A stretch of 30,677 nucleotides of DNA from CAZHHH01 sp964532085 (GCA_964532085.1 CAZHHH010000018.1:1-30677), one strand, 5' to 3'; shown: positions 1-7,481, numbered from the stretch's first letter. Notes: generated from the sequence alone by a model not told the origin. Made by a program: numbers and translations.

Positions 1-39
1 ATTAGGAAGCATTTGATGTATATGTTTTTTTAAGTTTTG

Positions 40-73
40 GGGTAGCACCCCTTTAGGGGGACGGGGGTAAAAC
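40..73 (+). repeat. Interspersed repeat module A, copy 1
   Basis: A 34-base G-rich segment starting GGGTAGCACCCC and ending GGGGGTAAAAC is identical to 441-474. It contains GGGG/CCCC and CCCCTTTAGGGG self-complementary parts able to form small hairpins. A diverged relative lies near 14547-14572. Confidence 0.85.
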
Positions 74-80
74 GATAAGG

Positions 81-109
81 GTTGAAAGATGAAAGTTGAG
101 AGTTGAAAG
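81..109 (+). repeat. Imperfect tandem TTGAAAG-like repeat
   Basis: Units GTTGAAAG, ATGAAAG, TTGAGAG and TTGAAAG follow one another. This is a simple purine-rich intergenic repeat with no function visible here. Confidence 0.5.
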
Positions 110-162
110 CGATGCAGTGAACCTAGTTGAACTAATGAAAATTAGATTTACATTACGCATTT

Positions 163-236
163 ACCCCTAAATTAGCTTCGCTGAACTTCGTTTCCCCCTC
201 GCCTGCGACGAGACGCGGTAAAGGGGACTTTTAGTC
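163..236 (+). repeat. Interspersed hairpin repeat module B, copy 1
   Basis: This ~74-base unit begins ACCCCTAAATTAGC and ends AAAGGGGACTTTTAGTC. The outer CCCCT/AGGGG ends pair. Inside are TTC-GCT-GAA and CTCG-N7-CGAG hairpins. Copies lie at 525-598 (few differences) and 14441-14512 (more diverged). Confidence 0.8.
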
Positions 237-440
237 TGCACAACTAATAACATTTGGCAGGAATGTGGTAAATTTGATATAAACAGAGAGGTGTTGTTAT
301 AAAATTTAGTAATGATGAAGTTTTTAATAATATAGATAAAGTGATAAAAAAGATTACTTTTATTTGTTTTGACCTACTATTTAAAATGAATAAATGACGA
401 TTGATATGTAATGAATATCACGTTTGTTTTTTACGTTATA

Positions 441-474
441 GGGTAGCACCCCTTTAGGGGGACGGGGGTAAAAC
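441..474 (+). repeat. Interspersed repeat module A, copy 2
   Basis: Identical over 34 bases to 40-73. As in the first block, it is followed downstream by module B on the same strand, so the A-B arrangement is itself duplicated about 400 bases apart. Confidence 0.85.
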
Positions 475-524
475 AATGAAAAGGAAAAGAACAAAATTAA
501 AATATAAAATTTGCATTACAGGCC

Positions 525-598
525 ACCCCTAAATTAGCTACGCTGAACTTCGTTTGCCTCTCGCCTGCGACGAGACGCGGTAAAAGAGACTTTTAGTC
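525..598 (+). repeat. Interspersed hairpin repeat module B, copy 2
   Basis: A near copy of 163-236. The differences include GCTACG for GCTTCG and AAAAGAGAC for AAAGGGGAC, which weakens the outer pairing. The CTCG-N7-CGAG inner hairpin is kept. It ends about 40 bases before the permease start codon at 637. Confidence 0.8.
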
Positions 599-636
599 CA
601 GCTAAAGTAGATATTTAGATAAAAAATAGTAACGCA

Positions 637-1884
637 ATGAATAAAGAAAGAAATCCGTGGGCGTGGGTGGCTTCGCTATATTTTGCTCAAGGTCTCCCTT
701 ACGTAATTGTTATGACGGTTGCCGTGGTTATGTATAAACGCCTTGAAATTTCAAATACAGAAATTGCACTTTACACAAGTTGGTTATATCTGCCGTGGGT
801 TATAAAACCGTTATGGAGTCCTGTCGTTGACCTTTTCAAGACTAAAAGGTGGTGGATTTTATTAATGCAACTCGTGATTGGTGCAGGTTTGGCAGGTGTT
901 GCCTTAACTTTGCCCACATCTTCATTTTTTAGATATAGTTTAGCGTTCTTTTGGTTGTTAGCTTTCAGCTCAGCAACTCACGACATTGCTTCTGATGGCT
1001 TTTATATGTTGGGACTGGACAAAGAGAAACAGGCTTATTTCATTGGAATAAGGAGTACTTTTTACAGAATTGCAATGATATCTGGTCAAGGATTGTTGGT
1101 GATTTTAGCAGGATATTTTGAAGAAAAATTTGAACTGCCAACAACAGCTTGGAGCTTTACTTTCATTGTGTTAGCAGTTCTATTTATTCTTTTTCTCATT
1201 TATCACCATTTTATTTTACCAAAACCTGCAAGTGATTCAAATAGTAACTCACTCACACTAAAAGAGTTTTGGCAAACATTTGCATCATATTTTCAAAAAG
1301 AGAATATTGTTGCCTCATTGATTTTTATCTTAATATTTAGATTAGGTGAAGCACAATTGGTAAAAATGGCAACACCTTTTTTGATGGATTCACGCGAGAT
1401 TGGTGGTTTAGGACTTTCTACCAAAGAAGTTGGAGTAGCGTATGGTACAATCGGAATTTTAGCATTAACAATTGGTGGAATACTGGGCGGAATTGTAGCA
1501 TCTCGTAAAGGTCTTAAATATTGGATTCTGCCGATGGCATTGGCTATGAACTTACCCAATTTAGCTTATGTATATCTATCCTACGCAATGCCCGAAAATT
1601 TTTGGGTAATAAGTTTTGCCGTTGGGTTTGAACAGTTTGGTTATGGATTTGGATTTACCGCTTTTATGCTTTATCTAATCCAATTTTCCGATGGAAAAAA
1701 TAAAACTGCACATTATGCAATTTCTACAGGTATTATGGCTTTGGGAATGATGATACCAGGAATGATTTCGGGTTGGTTACAGGAAATTATGGGTTATGAT
1801 AAATTCTTTATTTGGGTTACTCTCTGCACCATACCTGGGTTTGTTGTGATAAGATATTTGAAAATTGATGGGGATAAAGAATAA
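637..1884 (+). CDS. AmpG-like MFS transporter
   Basis: This 415-residue integral membrane protein has about twelve hydrophobic segments and fits the AmpG/acetyl-CoA-transporter branch of the major facilitator superfamily. Family-like features are FAQGLP at 16-21 in the first segment, KPLWSPVVD at 57-65 after the second, and THDIASDGFYM at 114-124 in the fourth. AmpG proteins import muropeptides from the periplasm during wall recycling. Bacteroidota carry several paralogues, so the substrate here is uncertain. The length suits the family. The ATG at 637 starts directly before the first hydrophobic segment. The gene stands alone between repeat-rich intergenic stretches, with no wall-recycling partner nearby. 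Confidence 0.8.
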   Translation: MNKERNPWAWVASLYFAQGLPYVIVMTVAVVMYKRLEISNTEIALYTSWLYLPWVIKPLWSPVVDLFKTKRWWILLMQLVIGAGLAGVALTLPTSSFFRYSLAFFWLLAFSSATHDIASDGFYMLGLDKEKQAYFIGIRSTFYRIAMISGQGLLVILAGYFEEKFELPTTAWSFTFIVLAVLFILFLIYHHFILPKPASDSNSNSLTLKEFWQTFASYFQKENIVASLIFILIFRLGEAQLVKMATPFLMDSREIGGLGLSTKEVGVAYGTIGILALTIGGILGGIVASRKGLKYWILPMALAMNLPNLAYVYLSYAMPENFWVISFAVGFEQFGYGFGFTAFMLYLIQFSDGKNKTAHYAISTGIMALGMMIPGMISGWLQEIMGYDKFFIWVTLCTIPGFVVIRYLKIDGDKE

Positions 1885-1925
1885 AAATTATCAATGAAAT
1901 ATGCTCAATGAATATTCGCATAAAT

Positions 1926-1971
1926 TCATCGGTCGCCCACGTAGGGGCGCCCCTACGTGGGCGACCGATGA
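1926..1971. repeat. Perfect 46-bp palindrome, relative of the 21630 element
   Basis: The two arms (TCATCGGTCGCCCACGTAGG onward) are exact reverse complements about a central CG. The arms are G+C-rich in an AT-rich region. It lies 40 bases after the MFS stop codon and could act as a terminator-like hairpin. A related inverted repeat with the same GGGCGACC and CCCACGTAGGGG words lies at 21630-21705, so it belongs to a dispersed family, possibly a MITE-like or REP-like element. Confidence 0.85.
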
Positions 1972-2039
1972 TCGTTGATAAAGATATTTCGAATGCAGGT
2001 CCGCCAATTCTTGAGGATATCGTTGTAATTGATGTATAA
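1968..2039 (+). pseudogene. Possible C-terminal gene fragment fused to the palindrome
   Basis: A 23-codon frame starts with an ATG inside the right arm of the palindrome and ends at TAA 2037-2039. It reads like a natural protein tail (DISNAGPPILEDIVVIDV). I do not recognise the parent family. It may be the remnant of a gene cut by the palindromic element, or chance. Confidence 0.25.
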
Positions 2040-2051
2040 TTTTTCAATGGG

Positions 2052-2073
2052 CAATGGAGAATGAGAAATGGTC
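2052..2073 (+). repeat. Low-complexity CAATGG repeat, left of parDE
   Basis: The segment CAATGGAGAATGAGAAATGG is matched, imperfectly and inverted, by 2748-2769. The two copies bracket the toxin-antitoxin pair. Confidence 0.45.
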
Positions 2074-2124
2074 AATGTCTTATTCAGGCTCAATCCAACG
2101 TTTTATAATTTGCAAATGGTTCGA

Positions 2125-2148
2125 TTTTGATGTAAATTTACACCAAAA
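2125..2148. promoter_or_regulatory. Operator-like palindrome upstream of parD
   Basis: The core TGTAAATTTACA at 2131-2142 is a perfect 12-base palindrome. The flanks TTTTGA and CCAAAA extend it to 24 bases with one mismatched pair. It ends 10 bases before the parD start. Antitoxins with a ribbon-helix-helix fold usually repress their own promoter at such a site, so autoregulation is the likely reading. Confidence 0.6.
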
Positions 2149-2157
2149 CATTGAATT

Positions 2158-2397
2158 ATGTCAAGACAAAGTATATCATTTACAAAACCAAATGCTGATT
2201 GGTTAAATGCCCAAGTGGAAAGTAAAGAGTATTCAAGCAAAAGTGAATTGGTTAACGACTTGATTAGACAAGCTCGAAAACAACAAGTTCAAATTGATTG
2301 GATTCGGTCTAAATTAGAAAAAGCTGAACATAGTGGATTTACGACTGACGGTAAAGAAAGTATTTTAGCTCAATCAAAGTCTTTGTTAAATGGCTAA
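2158..2397 (+). CDS. parD: ParD-like ribbon-helix-helix antitoxin
   Basis: This 79-residue protein matches the ParD/CC2985 antitoxin layout: an N-terminal strand with alternating polar residues (QSISFT, 4-9) that would bind DNA as a dimer, two helices (about 11-41, with NADWLNAQVESKEYSSKSELVNDLIR-type content), then a charged C-terminal tail that would wrap the toxin. The gene overlaps the downstream toxin gene by 8 bases, so the two are translationally coupled. A palindrome immediately upstream fits autorepression by the ParD-ParE complex. The family assignment comes from the fold pattern and gene pairing. The exact subfamily is not certain. Confidence 0.85.
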   Translation: MSRQSISFTKPNADWLNAQVESKEYSSKSELVNDLIRQARKQQVQIDWIRSKLEKAEHSGFTTDGKESILAQSKSLLNG

Positions 2398-2677
2398 ATA
2401 CAAACTTACAAATGAAGCAAAAGATGACTTAATTCGAATCCATCATTATGGTGTTAAAAAATTTGGAATGGTTCAAGCTGACAAATATTTTGAATCTTTT
2501 TTTGAGTATTTTGATATTATTGCTGAACGACCCTTTTCTTTTGAATCTGTGGATTATATAAAAAAAGGATATAGGCGATGTGTATGCGGAGTTGACAGTA
2601 TTTATTATAGAATAAATGAAAATGTTGTTGAAATAATGGCAATTGTCGGAAGACAGGATTTGAATAAAAAACTATAA
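2390..2677 (+). CDS. parE: ParE/RelE-superfamily toxin
   Basis: This 95-residue protein has the typical toxin layout of the RelE/ParE superfamily: an N-terminal strand (KYKLTNEAKDDL), a helical hairpin to about residue 45, then a beta-sheet with a basic YRRCV patch (61-65) and the C-terminal IYYRINENVVEIMAIVGRQD region (71-90). ParE members poison DNA gyrase while RelE members cleave mRNA. Pairing with a ParD-type antitoxin favours ParE, but this cannot be settled by eye. The start ATG lies inside the last codons of parD. An AT-rich inverted repeat (2675-2692) begins at its stop codon. The gene converges on the acyltransferase gene. Confidence 0.85.
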   Translation: MAKYKLTNEAKDDLIRIHHYGVKKFGMVQADKYFESFFEYFDIIAERPFSFESVDYIKKGYRRCVCGVDSIYYRINENVVEIMAIVGRQDLNKKL

Positions 2678-2692
2678 CAAATTTATTTGTTA
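2675..2692. other. Short inverted repeat overlapping the parE stop codon
   Basis: TAACAAAT and ATTTGTTA are perfect reverse complements separated by two bases. The stem is AT-rich and no T-run follows, so it is at best a weak terminator. Confidence 0.35.
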
Positions 2693-2747
2693 CTCCATAG
2701 GTAAAAAATTCTGTCACAAAAAACGAAGCAATGGTAAAAATCAATCA

Positions 2748-2769
2748 ACCCATTGTTCATTCTTCATTG
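2748..2769 (-). repeat. Low-complexity CAATGA repeat, right of parDE
   Basis: Read on the minus strand it is CAATGAAGAATGAACAATGG. It resembles 2052-2073 in inverted orientation and brackets the parDE pair. Confidence 0.45.
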
Positions 2770-2771
2770 AT

Positions 2772-3914
2772 TTATTTCTCCAATTTATTTAATAACGGAT
2801 TTGAATACATTTCGAGTAGGGAGTTTTTGATGAACTCTTTATCATGCTCGGTTTTTTCAAGATAATCATTTATATAAGTGAGGAATTTTTCTTTTTCTCC
2901 TGATGTATAAAAGTCTTTATATTCATCATTATTATTTAGTTGATCCCATGCTATATAATTATTTGGCCACAACATATAATTCGCATGCACATGTTTGTCT
3001 ATAAGTTCTGCCACAGCATTAAATTGCTCGTTCTTGATTGTAAGTGCATTTATTGGTTTTAATTCATTTTGTATTGGTTTCCCAAAAGCAAAATGTATTC
3101 TTCCTTTATATCCTTCAAGTCCTTTTGCCATATGCTTTAAGTCATCGTCAGATGTTTTAGCATGGTCTGGATTTATACTTTTATTATAAAACTCCTCAGC
3201 CTTAAGGTAGTCGCATGGATCAAGCTCATAAGATATTGAAACAGGAACAATCTTCAGTTCTTTAAAATTGTCTATAAGTGAATTTTTTCCACTCATATTT
3301 AGCATTTTCAGGAGACTCACTTGTGTTCGGTCATTTCCATCCTTTGAACGTCCTTCACGTTGGGCAATCCAAACACTATGTTTTTTGTCATTTAATGCGT
3401 GACGAATATAGTGAGATAAAACTCTTGAACTCTCCATAATTCCTCTAGCGGAGAGATTCCTTCTTACAATAAAAGTTCTATTTAGTTTTACTAAATCGGT
3501 TATCCACGGAAAAATAAGTAGGTTATCACCAATTGCTATTTCTGTAGTGTTAAATCCATGTTCAAACAATAAAATATTTAAAATAGCTGGATCTAGTACA
3601 ATATCTCTATGGTTTGATATAAAAAGATATGACTCTTTTGGGTCTAAATTTTCTAATCCTCGTGAGGTAATTCCAGTCGAGGTGTTTTTCAAAACATTTT
3701 TTACATATAGTGAAACTACTTCTTCTTGAAACTGCTTAATAGAAGTCATATTAGACAGTTGATTCATAAATTTATCTGCCTGTATTTCAGGGTATAAAAA
3801 TGAAATAAGATTCATAAATGACTCTTCGTTTTTTAATCTTTCGAAGACTTCGTGAATCTCATGGTCTTCATAAGGTCGAATTGAATCAAAGTCTAATTTG
3901 TTTATATAGCTCAT
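2772..3914 (-). CDS. Glycerol-3-phosphate/acylglycerol phosphate acyltransferase family protein
   Basis: This 380-residue protein carries a PlsC-type acyltransferase core in the middle. SNHRDIVLD (100-108) holds the active-site His102, and REGRS (186-190) stands where the glycerophosphate-binding EGTR motif sits. Enzymes of this group transfer fatty acyl groups to glycerolipid precursors at the inner membrane. The usual H-x4-D spacing is not exact here: Asp104 is at +2 and Asp108 at +6. I take this as a variant of a Bacteroidota subfamily, not a defect. About 95 residues precede the core and about 100 follow it, longer than typical PlsC. There is no obvious membrane anchor. The gene is divergent from the stress-protein gene. 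The true acyl acceptor is unknown. Confidence 0.75.
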   Translation of the reverse strand: MSYINKLDFDSIRPYEDHEIHEVFERLKNEESFMNLISFLYPEIQADKFMNQLSNMTSIKQFQEEVVSLYVKNVLKNTSTGITSRGLENLDPKESYLFISNHRDIVLDPAILNILLFEHGFNTTEIAIGDNLLIFPWITDLVKLNRTFIVRRNLSARGIMESSRVLSHYIRHALNDKKHSVWIAQREGRSKDGNDRTQVSLLKMLNMSGKNSLIDNFKELKIVPVSISYELDPCDYLKAEEFYNKSINPDHAKTSDDDLKHMAKGLEGYKGRIHFAFGKPIQNELKPINALTIKNEQFNAVAELIDKHVHANYMLWPNNYIAWDQLNNNDEYKDFYTSGEKEKFLTYINDYLEKTEHDKEFIKNSLLEMYSNPLLNKLEK

Positions 3915-3937
3915 TAATTTTATAAAATAGTTTTTGA

Positions 3938-3952
3938 TAAATTTACATCAAA
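3938..3952 (-). promoter_or_regulatory. 15-base motif shared with the parD operator region
   Basis: On the minus strand this reads TTTGATGTAAATTTA, identical to 2126-2140. It lies 23 bases before the acyltransferase start. TTTGAT/ATCAAA arms flank an 8-base centre, giving a small inverted repeat. It could be a promoter or operator half, or simply a shared AT-rich promoter context. Confidence 0.35.
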
Positions 3953-4002
3953 CAATTTTAGTAGAAAAATATTAATCTATAAAAAATAATAAAAAGCTTA
4001 CT

Positions 4003-4010
4003 TATTTTTG
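4003..4010 (+). promoter_or_regulatory. Candidate -7 box for the universal stress protein gene
   Basis: TATTTTTG matches TAnnTTTG. It would leave a leader of about 155 bases before the ATG at 4171. No matching -33 TTTG is visible, so support is weak. Confidence 0.25.
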
Positions 4011-4170
4011 TTTTTAGGTGTTATTTCGGGCTTTTTTAGTTCTATTATTTCATAATTATTCGTATTTTAACATTAAATTGTAAGGAATATGAGATTTTTA
4101 TCAATTAATCTATTATTTTTATACAGATTTAATATAAAGAGAGATATTACGTCAGTTTAAATTTTGTAAT

Positions 4171-5010
4171 ATGAAGAAAATATTAGTTCCCGTAGACTTT
4201 TCAGAGACATCTATATTAGCAATAAAGATAGCTATTAAGATAGCTAATTCATTAAATTCTAACGTACAATTATTGCACATAAAAACCAGTAATAAATATA
4301 TGCCCGATTTTGCAAAAGATAATATCGAGGCGGTTTTAGCAGCTAATGCAAATCAGAATTTAACACAACTAATGGAAGAGCATAAGGATTCTTATCTTGT
4401 TGAAAATGGAGTCTTTGATGTGAAAATAAGAGAGGGTAACGTAGTTAGAGAAATTCGTAACCAAGCTCATTACAATGACTCTGATTTGATTGTTGTTGGT
4501 ACTCATGGTATGTCTGGTTTTGAAGATCGTTGGTTAGGTAGTAATGCATATAGATTAATATCTAATGCTCCTTGTCCTGTTTTAGCTGTAAGACAAAATA
4601 TGCAATTTGATAAAGCTGGTAAGCTTCTTTTGCCAATTCAAGTTGAGAAAGTTAGCAGAAGAATAGTTCCTCAAGTTGTTTCATTTGCAAAGATGCTTAA
4701 TTTAGATATTGTTGTGTGTGGTATTACTCCAAAGAAACGCTGGAAAGTGCCAGGTAGAGTAAACTCATACGTTTCGCAAGTTGAAAAGTATATTAAAAAG
4801 CATTCTGATTTAAAAGCAGAATACTATATGAAAGATGGTCTTGAAAATCCTATAGAGCTTATGGAGCTTGCGCATTCAAAAGAGGTGGGAATTGTTGCAT
4901 TAGCGGTTAAGAAGGGAATTAATCCGTTTGAAAGTATATTTAATCCCTTTACAAATGAGTTATTAAATATTTCAGATTTACCAATATTTGCTGTACCTGA
5001 AAAGCAGTAA
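4171..5010 (+). CDS. Tandem universal stress protein (UspA family)
   Basis: This 279-residue cytoplasmic protein has two Usp domains in tandem, about 1-141 and 150-279. The first begins KKILVPVDFSETS and keeps the ATP-binding pattern G-x2-G-x9-G-S as G110, G113, G123, S124, followed by APCPVLAVR. The second domain is divergent and lacks a clear G-x2-G-x9-G motif, but ends in the family-like DLPIFAVPE. Such proteins bind ATP and support survival under starvation or redox stress; their precise action is usually unknown. The next gene begins 20 bases downstream on the same strand, suggesting co-transcription with the SPOR protein. Confidence 0.9.
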   Translation: MKKILVPVDFSETSILAIKIAIKIANSLNSNVQLLHIKTSNKYMPDFAKDNIEAVLAANANQNLTQLMEEHKDSYLVENGVFDVKIREGNVVREIRNQAHYNDSDLIVVGTHGMSGFEDRWLGSNAYRLISNAPCPVLAVRQNMQFDKAGKLLLPIQVEKVSRRIVPQVVSFAKMLNLDIVVCGITPKKRWKVPGRVNSYVSQVEKYIKKHSDLKAEYYMKDGLENPIELMELAHSKEVGIVALAVKKGINPFESIFNPFTNELLNISDLPIFAVPEKQ

Positions 5011-5030
5011 TTTTAGAATATTATATACAG

Positions 5031-5483
5031 ATGAGATTATTATTAGTAATTACTATTATTTATAGTACTACTTTTTTTTGCAATATTTATGGGCAAAGCA
5101 ATACTATTTTTGATAAACTTGATGAGAAGCAGTATTCAAAAGGTGAGATAAAAATAGAGCAAAGCGATGATATAAAATCTCTAACAGAGAGATATATTGA
5201 AAAAAATAAACGAGGAACTACCGTTGAGGGTTATCGAATACAAATTTATTCTGGTACAGGTGCTAGTGCAAGAAAAGATTCACAAGAAGCAAGGGCTAAA
5301 TTTTCTGAAAACTATCCAGATGAAAAACTAAAAATAGAATATAATGCTCCCTTTTGGAGAGTGCGTGTTGGAAGCTTTAGACACAAACATGAAGCATTGG
5401 ATTTATTAAATAGAACAAAGCGTATTTTCCCAAATTGTTACATAGTTAGAGATTCTGAAATTTCACTTTCTGAATTTAAATAA
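5031..5483 (+). CDS. Small secreted SPOR-domain protein
   Basis: This 150-residue protein starts with a hydrophobic signal peptide (about 1-21, ending near NIYG/QSN) and has a SPOR domain at about 63-142 (GYRIQIYSG to CYIVRD, with FWRVRVGSF in the middle). SPOR domains bind denuded glycan strands of septal peptidoglycan, so a periplasmic or wall-associated role is expected. There is no lipobox. A charged linker (about 30-60) joins the two parts. It sits 20 bases behind the stress-protein gene and upstream of purF. What effector, if any, it recruits is not visible. Confidence 0.8.
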   Translation: MRLLLVITIIYSTTFFCNIYGQSNTIFDKLDEKQYSKGEIKIEQSDDIKSLTERYIEKNKRGTTVEGYRIQIYSGTGASARKDSQEARAKFSENYPDEKLKIEYNAPFWRVRVGSFRHKHEALDLLNRTKRIFPNCYIVRDSEISLSEFK

Positions 5484-5536
5484 CACATTTTAAAAATTAT
5501 TTCATAGAATATCATATAATTGCTAAATTTTTCAGG

Positions 5537-5544
5537 TAAATTTG
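5537..5544 (+). promoter_or_regulatory. Candidate -7 box for purF
   Basis: TAAATTTG matches TAnnTTTG and lies 35 bases before the purF start. No clear -33 TTTG accompanies it. Confidence 0.4.
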
Positions 5545-5579
5545 CTTTCAGTTTTACAAAATAGAGAAAGAAAGTACCA

Positions 5580-7481
5580 ATGAGTGATCAAATAAAGCAT
5601 GAGTGTGGTATTGTACTCATAAGGCTGTTAAAACCTTTAGAATATTACCAAGAGAAATATGGAACATGGCGATATGGTTTAAACAAACTATATCTCTTAA
5701 TGGAGAAACAGCATAACAGAGGGCAGGATGGGGCAGGTGTTGTTAATTTGAAAATCGACCATCCAGCTGGCCAAAAATACCTTGACCGTGCAAGATCAAA
5801 TCAATCAAACCCCATAGGCGAAGTATTTTCTGAGATATATAGCTACTTTCAACACGCCGAAGAAACATTAAATGATAAATTTGAAGACCCAATTTGGGCA
5901 AAAGATAATCTGCCCTTTGTTGGCGAACTTTATTTAGGACATCTTAGATATGGTACATATGACAATGATAGTTTAGAATATGTCCATCCTTCAATGCGTG
6001 AAAACAACTGGCGATCGCGAAATTTAGCATTAGCTGGTAACTTTAATCTCACCAATATAGACGAAATATATAGAACGCTTATTGACCTTGGTCAGCATCC
6101 TAAAGACTATACTGACACTGTTTCTATTTTAGAAAATATTGGTCATTTCTTAGACGAAGAGAATCAATATCTTTTTAGAAAATTTAGAAATCAAGGTTAT
6201 TCAAACAGAGATATTTCAACAATGATAGAAGATAATCTTGATGTTAGAAATATTCTTGAAAGGTCTAGTAAAAAGTGGGATGGAGGCTATGTAGTTGCTG
6301 GATTAATTGGTCATGGAGATGCATTTGTAACTCGTGACCCTTGGGGTATACGCCCCGCTCATTATTATTATGATGACGAAATTGTTGTTGTAGCATCAGA
6401 AAGACCTGTTATTCAAACAGCTTTAGATGTTAGAGTTAATGACGTTAAAGAGTTGAAACCTGGGCACGCTTTAATTATCAAAAAAAATGGTAGAGTATCA
6501 GAAGAGATCGTTAGCGTTCCGCAAGAGCGTAAATCGTGCTCTTTTGAAAGAATATATTTTTCTCGAGGTAGTGATAAATCTATCTATCTAGAGCGTAAAG
6601 AGCTTGGTAGATTATTTGCGCCAAAGGTGCTAGAAATGGTGGATTACAATATTGAGGATACTGTTTTTACATATATACCCAATACTGCAGAAACTGCGTT
6701 TTATGGAATGATTGAGGGTATTAGAGATCTTCTAGTTCAATGGAAAATTGACGAAGTAAAAAAACTTGGCGCAGATATTACAACGGAGAAAATGAATGAA
6801 ATTTTATCTGTTGAACCACGGGTTGAAAAAATTGCTGTTAAAGATGTTAAGTTAAGAACTTTTATAACAGCTGATAAGACTCGCGAAGATATGGTTGCAC
6901 ACGTTTATGACGTGACATACGGAATTGTGAAAAATGATGAGGATACGCTTGTTATCATCGATGACTCAATTGTGAGAGGTACCACATTAAAAAATAGTAT
7001 TATTAAAATTCTTGATAGGCTAAAACCAAAGAGAATCTTAATAATCTCATCAGCTCCTCAAATTAGATATCCAGATTGTTATGGAATTGATATGTCTAAA
7101 ATGGATGAGTTTTGTGCATTTAATGCAACAATTGAATTATTAAAAGATAAAGGTAAGCAACACATAATTGACGAAGTTTACAGAAAGTGCAAAGATCAAG
7201 AAAATCTTCCAAAAGAAGAGATAGTAAACTATGTTACAGATATCTATAAAGAGTTTGAAGATCAAGAGATATCAGATAAAATTGCAGAAATGTTAACTCC
7301 TGAAGGAACACGTGCTGAAATAAAGATAGTTTATCAAACTGTTGAAAACTTGCACAAAGCTTGTCCTAATGACCAAGGAGACTGGTATTTTACAGGAAAT
7401 TATCCAACTCCGGGTGGAAATAAAGTAGTTAACACCGCTTTTATCAATTACATTGAAGGAAAAAGGGGTAGACCTTGGTAA
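5580..7481 (+). CDS. purF: Amidophosphoribosyltransferase, long form
   Basis: This enzyme makes 5-phosphoribosylamine from PRPP and glutamine, the first committed step of purine synthesis. The N-terminal Ntn-type glutaminase has Cys9 in HECGI as the candidate nucleophile (after removal of a short propeptide), RGQDGAGV at 47-54, GNFNLTN at 153-159 and TRDPWGIRP at 251-259. The C-terminal phosphoribosyltransferase domain has the PRPP loop VIIDDSIVRGTT at 458-469 and RYPDCYGIDM at 496-505. At 633 residues it is much longer than the ~505-residue E. coli enzyme. The extra length lies at about 20-40 and 55-115, at about 160-235, and in the C-terminal third. No other purine gene is adjacent. Confidence 0.93.
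   Translation: MSDQIKHECGIVLIRLLKPLEYYQEKYGTWRYGLNKLYLLMEKQHNRGQDGAGVVNLKIDHPAGQKYLDRARSNQSNPIGEVFSEIYSYFQHAEETLNDKFEDPIWAKDNLPFVGELYLGHLRYGTYDNDSLEYVHPSMRENNWRSRNLALAGNFNLTNIDEIYRTLIDLGQHPKDYTDTVSILENIGHFLDEENQYLFRKFRNQGYSNRDISTMIEDNLDVRNILERSSKKWDGGYVVAGLIGHGDAFVTRDPWGIRPAHYYYDDEIVVVASERPVIQTALDVRVNDVKELKPGHALIIKKNGRVSEEIVSVPQERKSCSFERIYFSRGSDKSIYLERKELGRLFAPKVLEMVDYNIEDTVFTYIPNTAETAFYGMIEGIRDLLVQWKIDEVKKLGADITTEKMNEILSVEPRVEKIAVKDVKLRTFITADKTREDMVAHVYDVTYGIVKNDEDTLVIIDDSIVRGTTLKNSIIKILDRLKPKRILIISSAPQIRYPDCYGIDMSKMDEFCAFNATIELLKDKGKQHIIDEVYRKCKDQENLPKEEIVNYVTDIYKEFEDQEISDKIAEMLTPEGTRAEIKIVYQTVENLHKACPNDQGDWYFTGNYPTPGGNKVVNTAFINYIEGKRGRPW

Larger units (their letters stand above)
1..636. 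other. Gene-poor region holding two repeat blocks
   Basis: No convincing gene is visible. The stretch carries two copies of a two-module repeat (A at 40-73 and 441-474, B at 163-236 and 525-598) and a purine-rich imperfect tandem of TTGAAAG-like units at 81-109. An open frame runs from 278 to about 390 but lacks an ATG and any recognisable product, so I do not call it. A TAAATTTG box at 269-276 resembles a Bacteroidota -7 element but has no gene behind it. Confidence 0.6.

Noticed and set aside
278..397. Open frame of about 40 codons in the left intergenic region
   Set aside because: It has no ATG, no good alternative start with a ribosome site, and no recognisable product.
163..598. Repeat blocks as a CRISPR array
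   Set aside because: Copies are long, few and irregularly spaced, have internal hairpins, and no cas genes are present.
1817..2047. Minus-strand 76-codon frame covering the palindrome
   Set aside because: It overlaps the 3' end of the MFS gene and its middle is just the palindrome translated; nothing suggests a protein family.
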